Part shown: positions 5,023 through 7,231 of the stretch, one piece after another
How the letters are laid out: each line of letters starts with the position of its first letter
Position numbering within the stretch: position 1 is the stretch's first letter
NCBI GenBank assembly: GCA_937916195.1
Contig: CALFTO010000125.1
Span: forward strand, 1-7,231
DNA from: an uncultured Clostridia bacterium
Lineage (GTDB): Bacteria > Bacillota > Clostridia > Oscillospirales > Acutalibacteraceae
DNA length: 7,231 nucleotides
Direction of reading: 5' to 3'
Made by a program: the position numbers and the translations under genes
Notes under the pieces: generated by a model
What the model was told of the DNA's origin: nothing
What the model saw: the letters and a program-made list of their open reading frames with translations, nothing else
The model's database searches: none

Positions 5023-5128
5023 CCATCTTTTGACGTCGCTATCCCCTGTTACATAAAAACGTATGCGAAATACGAAAAAATCGTGTGTATAGCGGTCAAT
5101 AAGATATTTATCTTACCCTTATTCGGGT
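4994..5128 (-). ncRNA. Predicted structured small RNA (~135 nt), divergent from the XRE gene
   Basis: A minus-strand promoter (5135-5164) and a minus-strand terminator (4994-5022) bound a transcript of about 135 nt. It has a 5' hairpin TAAGATA/TATCTTA (5100-5115). A closing stem pairs TTGAC and CGCTAT (5030-5034, 5037-5042) with GTCAA and ATAGCG (5095-5099, 5089-5094): 11 bp with a 2-nt bulge. An internal hairpin CGTAT/ATACG (5060-5064, 5070-5074, exact ends within a base) and a terminator hairpin follow. I found no credible ORF: one ATG is followed at once by TAA, and the other (5024) has no Shine-Dalgarno and runs through the terminator. I do not recognise the family. Operator-like palindromes at its start and its -35 imply control by the neighbouring XRE protein. 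A regulatory RNA is the best inference; an untranslated remnant is possible. Confidence 0.55.
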
Positions 5129-5130
5129 AA
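5113..5130. promoter_or_regulatory. Operator-like palindrome A
   Basis: TTACCC-TTATTC-GGGTAA has perfect 6-bp arms around a 6-bp spacer. It covers the predicted start point (about 5128) of the minus-strand small RNA. Its right half TATTCGGGTAAT (5120-5131) is repeated identically in site B. Confidence 0.65.
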
Positions 5131-5134
5131 TCTT

Positions 5135-5164
5135 ATTCTATCACAATTATATTATCAAAGTCAA
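5135..5164 (-). promoter_or_regulatory. Promoter of the predicted small RNA
   Basis: On the minus strand TTGACT (5164-5159) and TAGAAT (5140-5135) are 18 bp apart, each one base from consensus. The start is expected near 5128. Palindrome B overlaps the -35 and palindrome A covers the start point, an arrangement typical of a repressed promoter. Confidence 0.65.
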
Positions 5165-5179
5165 CCCGTATTCGGGTAA
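5162..5179. promoter_or_regulatory. Operator-like palindrome B
   Basis: ACCCG-TATT-CGGGT (5164-5177) is the core, with the same ACCC-N6-GGGT spacing as sites A and C. It overlaps the -35 of the small-RNA promoter at 5162-5164. Its centre is 49 bp from that of site A. Confidence 0.65.
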
Positions 5180-5209
5180 TACTATACAGATTTGCAGTTA
5201 TCATATTAT

Positions 5210-5227
5210 TAACCCATAAATGGGTAA
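5210..5227. promoter_or_regulatory. Operator-like palindrome C
   Basis: ACCCAT-AA-ATGGGT (5212-5225) again has ACCC-N6-GGGT, centred 48 bp from site B. It lies 23 bp before the chosen XRE start codon and just before its GAGG, so binding here would repress the XRE gene itself. A weak -10 candidate (TATTAT, 5204-5209) abuts it; I found no convincing -35 for the plus direction. Confidence 0.6.
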
Positions 5228-5249
5228 TAATAATGATGAGGTGCAACGC

Positions 5250-5504
5250 ATGGAATACTCTGAAATTTATGTAAAACGCATCAAGTCCCTGTGTATGCAA
5301 AGAGGAATTGCCATCAACAAACTTGCAACAATGAGTGGTGTTAACCAATCCACTCTTGATAACATCGTAAGAGGTATAACTAAAGACCCGAGAGCGAAAA
5401 CACTCCACAAGGTGGCAATCGCATTCAATATGACATTAGCAGAATTTCTCGACTTCGACGAACTGAACGATTACTCATTTGAAGACGATAATGACGAAGA
5501 ATAA
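5250..5504 (+). CDS. Small XRE-family HTH regulator (84 aa)
   Basis: This small cytoplasmic DNA-binding protein consists of little more than one Cro/CI-type domain. Residues 5-64 carry the five-helix pattern. IAINKLATMSGVNQSTLDNIVRG (20-42) holds the HTH, with the recognition helix around 32-41. LHKVAIAFNMTLAEFLDFDELN (52-73) is the usual closing segment, and the tail is very acidic (SFEDDNDEE). Close relatives are common in gut Clostridia as single-domain regulators (general knowledge). I chose ATG 5250 because GAGG (5238-5241) lies 8 nt upstream. The in-frame ATG at 5220 sits inside palindrome C and lacks a ribosome binding site. The three palindromes upstream suggest autoregulation and control of the divergent small RNA. 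A terminator follows 7 bp after the stop, so the gene stands alone. Confidence 0.9.
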   Translation: MEYSEIYVKRIKSLCMQRGIAINKLATMSGVNQSTLDNIVRGITKDPRAKTLHKVAIAFNMTLAEFLDFDELNDYSFEDDNDEE

Positions 5505-5511
5505 ACTACAC

Positions 5512-5540
5512 AAGCAACAGCCTGAAAACTGTTGCTTTTT
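5512..5540 (+). terminator. Terminator of the XRE gene
   Basis: AAGCAACAG (5512-5520) pairs perfectly with CTGTTGCTT (5529-5537) around an 8-nt loop, followed by T5 (5536-5540). Its 3' arm overlaps the -35 of the next promoter. Confidence 0.88.
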
Positions 5541-5559
5541 GTTTTGTGAGTGGTATAAT
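5532..5559 (+). promoter_or_regulatory. Extended -10 promoter of the flavoprotein gene
   Basis: TGGTATAAT (5551-5559) is a full extended -10 (TGn plus perfect TATAAT). A weak -35 TTGCTT (5532-5537) lies 16 bp upstream, within the XRE terminator stem. The start is near 5566, about 32 nt before ATG 5598. Confidence 0.7.
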
Positions 5560-5597
5560 TTATTTATATTAAATTACTATATGAAAGAAGTGGAAAT

Positions 5598-7142
5598 ATG
5601 GTAAAAAACTATGATGCAGTTGTTATCGGTGCAGGTAACGGCGGACTTGTGGCATCAGCTCGTCTTGCCAAAGAAGGAAAAAAGACGCTACTTATTGAAC
5701 GTCATAATTTACCCGGTGGATTTGCTACAAGCTTTGTAAGAGGCAGATTTGAATTTGAGGCATCACTTCATGAGCTTTGTGGTATCGGCTCAATTACCGG
5801 TAAATCGCCATTATTGAAGATTTTTCAAGAAGTCGGTGCAGCAGATAAAATAGAATGGGTTGCACTTGATGAAGCATACAGATTGCTCACATTAGACGAA
5901 ACCGAAAAGTGCGACTATTTAATACCTTTGGGTAAAAATGCCTTTATAAATAAGCTTGAAGAATATGACCCCGGCTCTGCACCAATAGTTACAAAGATTT
6001 TTGACCTTATTGAAAGCATTGAAAAAACATTAGATTTTGTAAGCAACATTGAAGATTTCAAGCCATCAATGATTAAAGAAATATTTTCTGAGCATACAGA
6101 TTTTCTTAAGGTTGCAAACTATTCTGTTGACGAAGTGCTCAAATCATTCGGTGCAAGTCAAAAAACAAGGGATATACTTAACGGATATTGGTGCTACCTC
6201 GGTCAACCTACTGACGAGCTTAATGTTATTCACTATTTCACAATGCTTCACTCATATATTATTGACGGTGCTGTTATTCCAAGGGGCAGAAGCCACCAGA
6301 TAAGCACTGCTTTGCTTGAGGCATTTACCGAAAACGGTGGCGAGGCATGGTTTAACACAAGCGTTAAGAAAATAAATGTTGAAAACGGTGTAGCAACAGG
6401 TGTTGTGCTTGATGATGGCACTCAAATAAACGCTAAAGTGGTTATTTGCAACGCTTCACCATATAACGCATTTACAAAGCTTATTGACGAAAATGCTATT
6501 CCTGAGAAGCTTAAAAAGGAAGTAAACGCTAAGACCTTGAGTGCAAAAGGCTTTGCAGTATTTTTGGGACTCAACCGTTCTGCAGATGAGTTAGGACTTA
6601 ACAACCACACTTATTTCATTTATCCGACTAACGATAACAGAAAGTGCTATGAACTCAGCAAACGCATTGAGACAAATGATGTTCAGGCAACAGTTTGTCT
6701 TAACAGGGCATTTGACGATTGCTCACCTGAGGGCACAAGCATTCTTTATATGACTTCTATTTTTGCAGGCGACGAATGGAGCAAGGTTTCTGTTAAGGAT
6801 TACCATAAAACAAAGCATGCCTTTGCAGAAAAAATGATAGATAATTTTGAAAAAGCAACAGGCGTTAAAATTAAAGATTATATAGAAGAAATTGAAATTG
6901 CAACACCAATGACCTATGCTCGTTATACTGATGCTCCCGCAGGAACTATCTATGGTTACGAGGCAAGTAAGGAAGACGGTATTGTTAAAAGAATTGTTTT
7001 TGATTTGATAGATAAAGGTATTCCGGGACTTTACTTTGCAGGTGGCTATACCACAAGACATATGGGTTATTCTCCAAGCTATACAACCGGTGATATGGCA
7101 GCAAAGAAAGCCATACTCGCTATGGAAAAGGGGGTAAAGTAA
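5598..7142 (+). CDS. FAD-dependent oxidoreductase, CrtI/phytoene-desaturase-like (514 aa)
   Basis: This is a predicted FAD-dependent oxidoreductase of the phytoene desaturase/amine oxidase superfamily. The N-terminal Rossmann motif is YDAVVIGAGNGGLVASARLAKEGKKTLLIE (5-34): GAGNGG at 11-16 and Glu34 for the FAD ribose. It is followed by the family's PGGFATSF (39-46). IPRGRSHQISTALLEAFTENGGEAWFNTSVKKI (227-259) is the conserved second FAD-binding region. The C-terminal GIPGLYFAGGYTTRHMGYSPSYTTGDMAA (474-502) is the closing FAD motif. Length fits CrtI-like proteins. No carotenoid genes lie nearby, so the substrate is unknown; fatty-acid or isoprenoid-like substrates are possible but unsupported. 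ATG 5598 follows a weak GAAGTGG. An out-of-frame ATG at 5581 is ignored. The next gene begins immediately after the stop, suggesting an operon. Confidence 0.9.
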   Translation: MVKNYDAVVIGAGNGGLVASARLAKEGKKTLLIERHNLPGGFATSFVRGRFEFEASLHELCGIGSITGKSPLLKIFQEVGAADKIEWVALDEAYRLLTLDETEKCDYLIPLGKNAFINKLEEYDPGSAPIVTKIFDLIESIEKTLDFVSNIEDFKPSMIKEIFSEHTDFLKVANYSVDEVLKSFGASQKTRDILNGYWCYLGQPTDELNVIHYFTMLHSYIIDGAVIPRGRSHQISTALLEAFTENGGEAWFNTSVKKINVENGVATGVVLDDGTQINAKVVICNASPYNAFTKLIDENAIPEKLKKEVNAKTLSAKGFAVFLGLNRSADELGLNNHTYFIYPTNDNRKCYELSKRIETNDVQATVCLNRAFDDCSPEGTSILYMTSIFAGDEWSKVSVKDYHKTKHAFAEKMIDNFEKATGVKIKDYIEEIEIATPMTYARYTDAPAGTIYGYEASKEDGIVKRIVFDLIDKGIPGLYFAGGYTTRHMGYSPSYTTGDMAAKKAILAMEKGVK

Positions 7143-7231
7143 ATGAGCAAGAAAAAGTTTTCTGTAAACGGCACTTTCAAGGATAGTGTGAATACTATAA
7201 AGTTTTTAACAGAGAGAAAACAGTTTATTGA
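7143..7231 (+). CDS. Start of an unidentified gene, cut by the window end
   Basis: ATG 7143 follows the TAA of the flavoprotein gene without any gap. AAGGGGG (7128-7134), inside the last codons of that gene, lies 8 nt upstream, so the two are probably one operon and perhaps translationally coupled. Only 29 full codons are visible, beginning MSKKKFSVNGTFKDSVNTIK. They are Lys-rich with no signal peptide, and too short to identify. The product may act with the upstream flavoprotein. Confidence 0.75.
   Translation, partial: MSKKKFSVNGTFKDSVNTIKFLTERKQFI

Noticed and set aside
5113..5227. CRISPR-like spaced repeats
   Set aside because: Three palindromes spaced 48-49 bp share only short cores, and intervals contain promoter elements; they fit operators better.
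5220..5249. Upstream ATG start for the small XRE protein
   Set aside because: It lies within palindrome C, has no Shine-Dalgarno, and precedes the normal start of the domain; ATG 5250 has GAGG at proper distance.
5133..5408. Minus-strand reading frame opposite the XRE gene
   Set aside because: It is antisense to a well-supported HTH gene and crosses the operator region; no ribosome binding site.
4994..5504. Type III toxin-antitoxin or retron reading of the small RNA plus XRE pair
   Set aside because: There are no tandem RNA repeats preceding a ToxN-like endoribonuclease, no reverse transcriptase, and the RNA is divergent from, not upstream of, the protein gene.

Overview
The window looks like chromosomal DNA of a low-to-moderate GC anaerobic member of the Clostridia, probably an Oscillospiraceae/Ruminococcus-like gut bacterium. 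The evidence is indirect: Gram-positive Shine-Dalgarno sites, AT-rich intergenic DNA with consensus sigma-A promoters, a tRNA with encoded CCA, a diacylglyceryl-type lipoprotein with a Thr/Lys/Glu linker, a membrane-anchored XRE regulator, and small Cys-rich and XRE proteins of a kind common in that group. No marker gene fixes the species.

Left part (1-2531). A 48-residue Cys-rich membrane peptide ends in a clear terminator. Next come a palindromic repeat, the ribosome-associated GTPase gene hflX, and a compact repeat with GTAGGGGC/GCCCCTAC ends. hflX converges on a lipoprotein gene on the minus strand, with a hairpin terminator between them.

Middle (2532-4495). The lipoprotein gene and a gene for a 447-residue XRE-HTH protein with about six membrane segments diverge from two near-consensus promoters whose -35 boxes lie only 9 bp apart. 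This suggests a regulator/target pair at the cell envelope. The regulator gene converges on a short MGMT-family gene across a shared bidirectional terminator.

tRNA locus (4500-4990). A perfect TTGACA-17-TATAAT promoter precedes an exact 20-bp copy of the tRNA-Pro 5' end, then about 173 bp of GC-richer, structured DNA, then the intact tRNA-Pro(UGG) and its terminator. Just beyond lie an inverted 14-bp copy of the tRNA T-arm and an orphan terminator. Together these look like traces of insertion or duplication at the tRNA gene.

Most interesting part (4994-5504). A small XRE repressor gene is preceded by three evenly spaced palindromes (ACCC-N6-GGGT, centres 49 and 48 bp apart). Two of them straddle a good minus-strand promoter. 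That promoter would make a transcript of about 135 nt with no credible ORF, an 11-bp closing stem, an internal hairpin and a terminal U7 terminator. I propose an XRE-controlled divergent small RNA; I do not recognise it as a named RNA family.

Right end (5512-7231). An extended -10 promoter drives a CrtI/phytoene-desaturase-like flavoprotein gene. A second gene starts directly after its stop codon and runs off the window.
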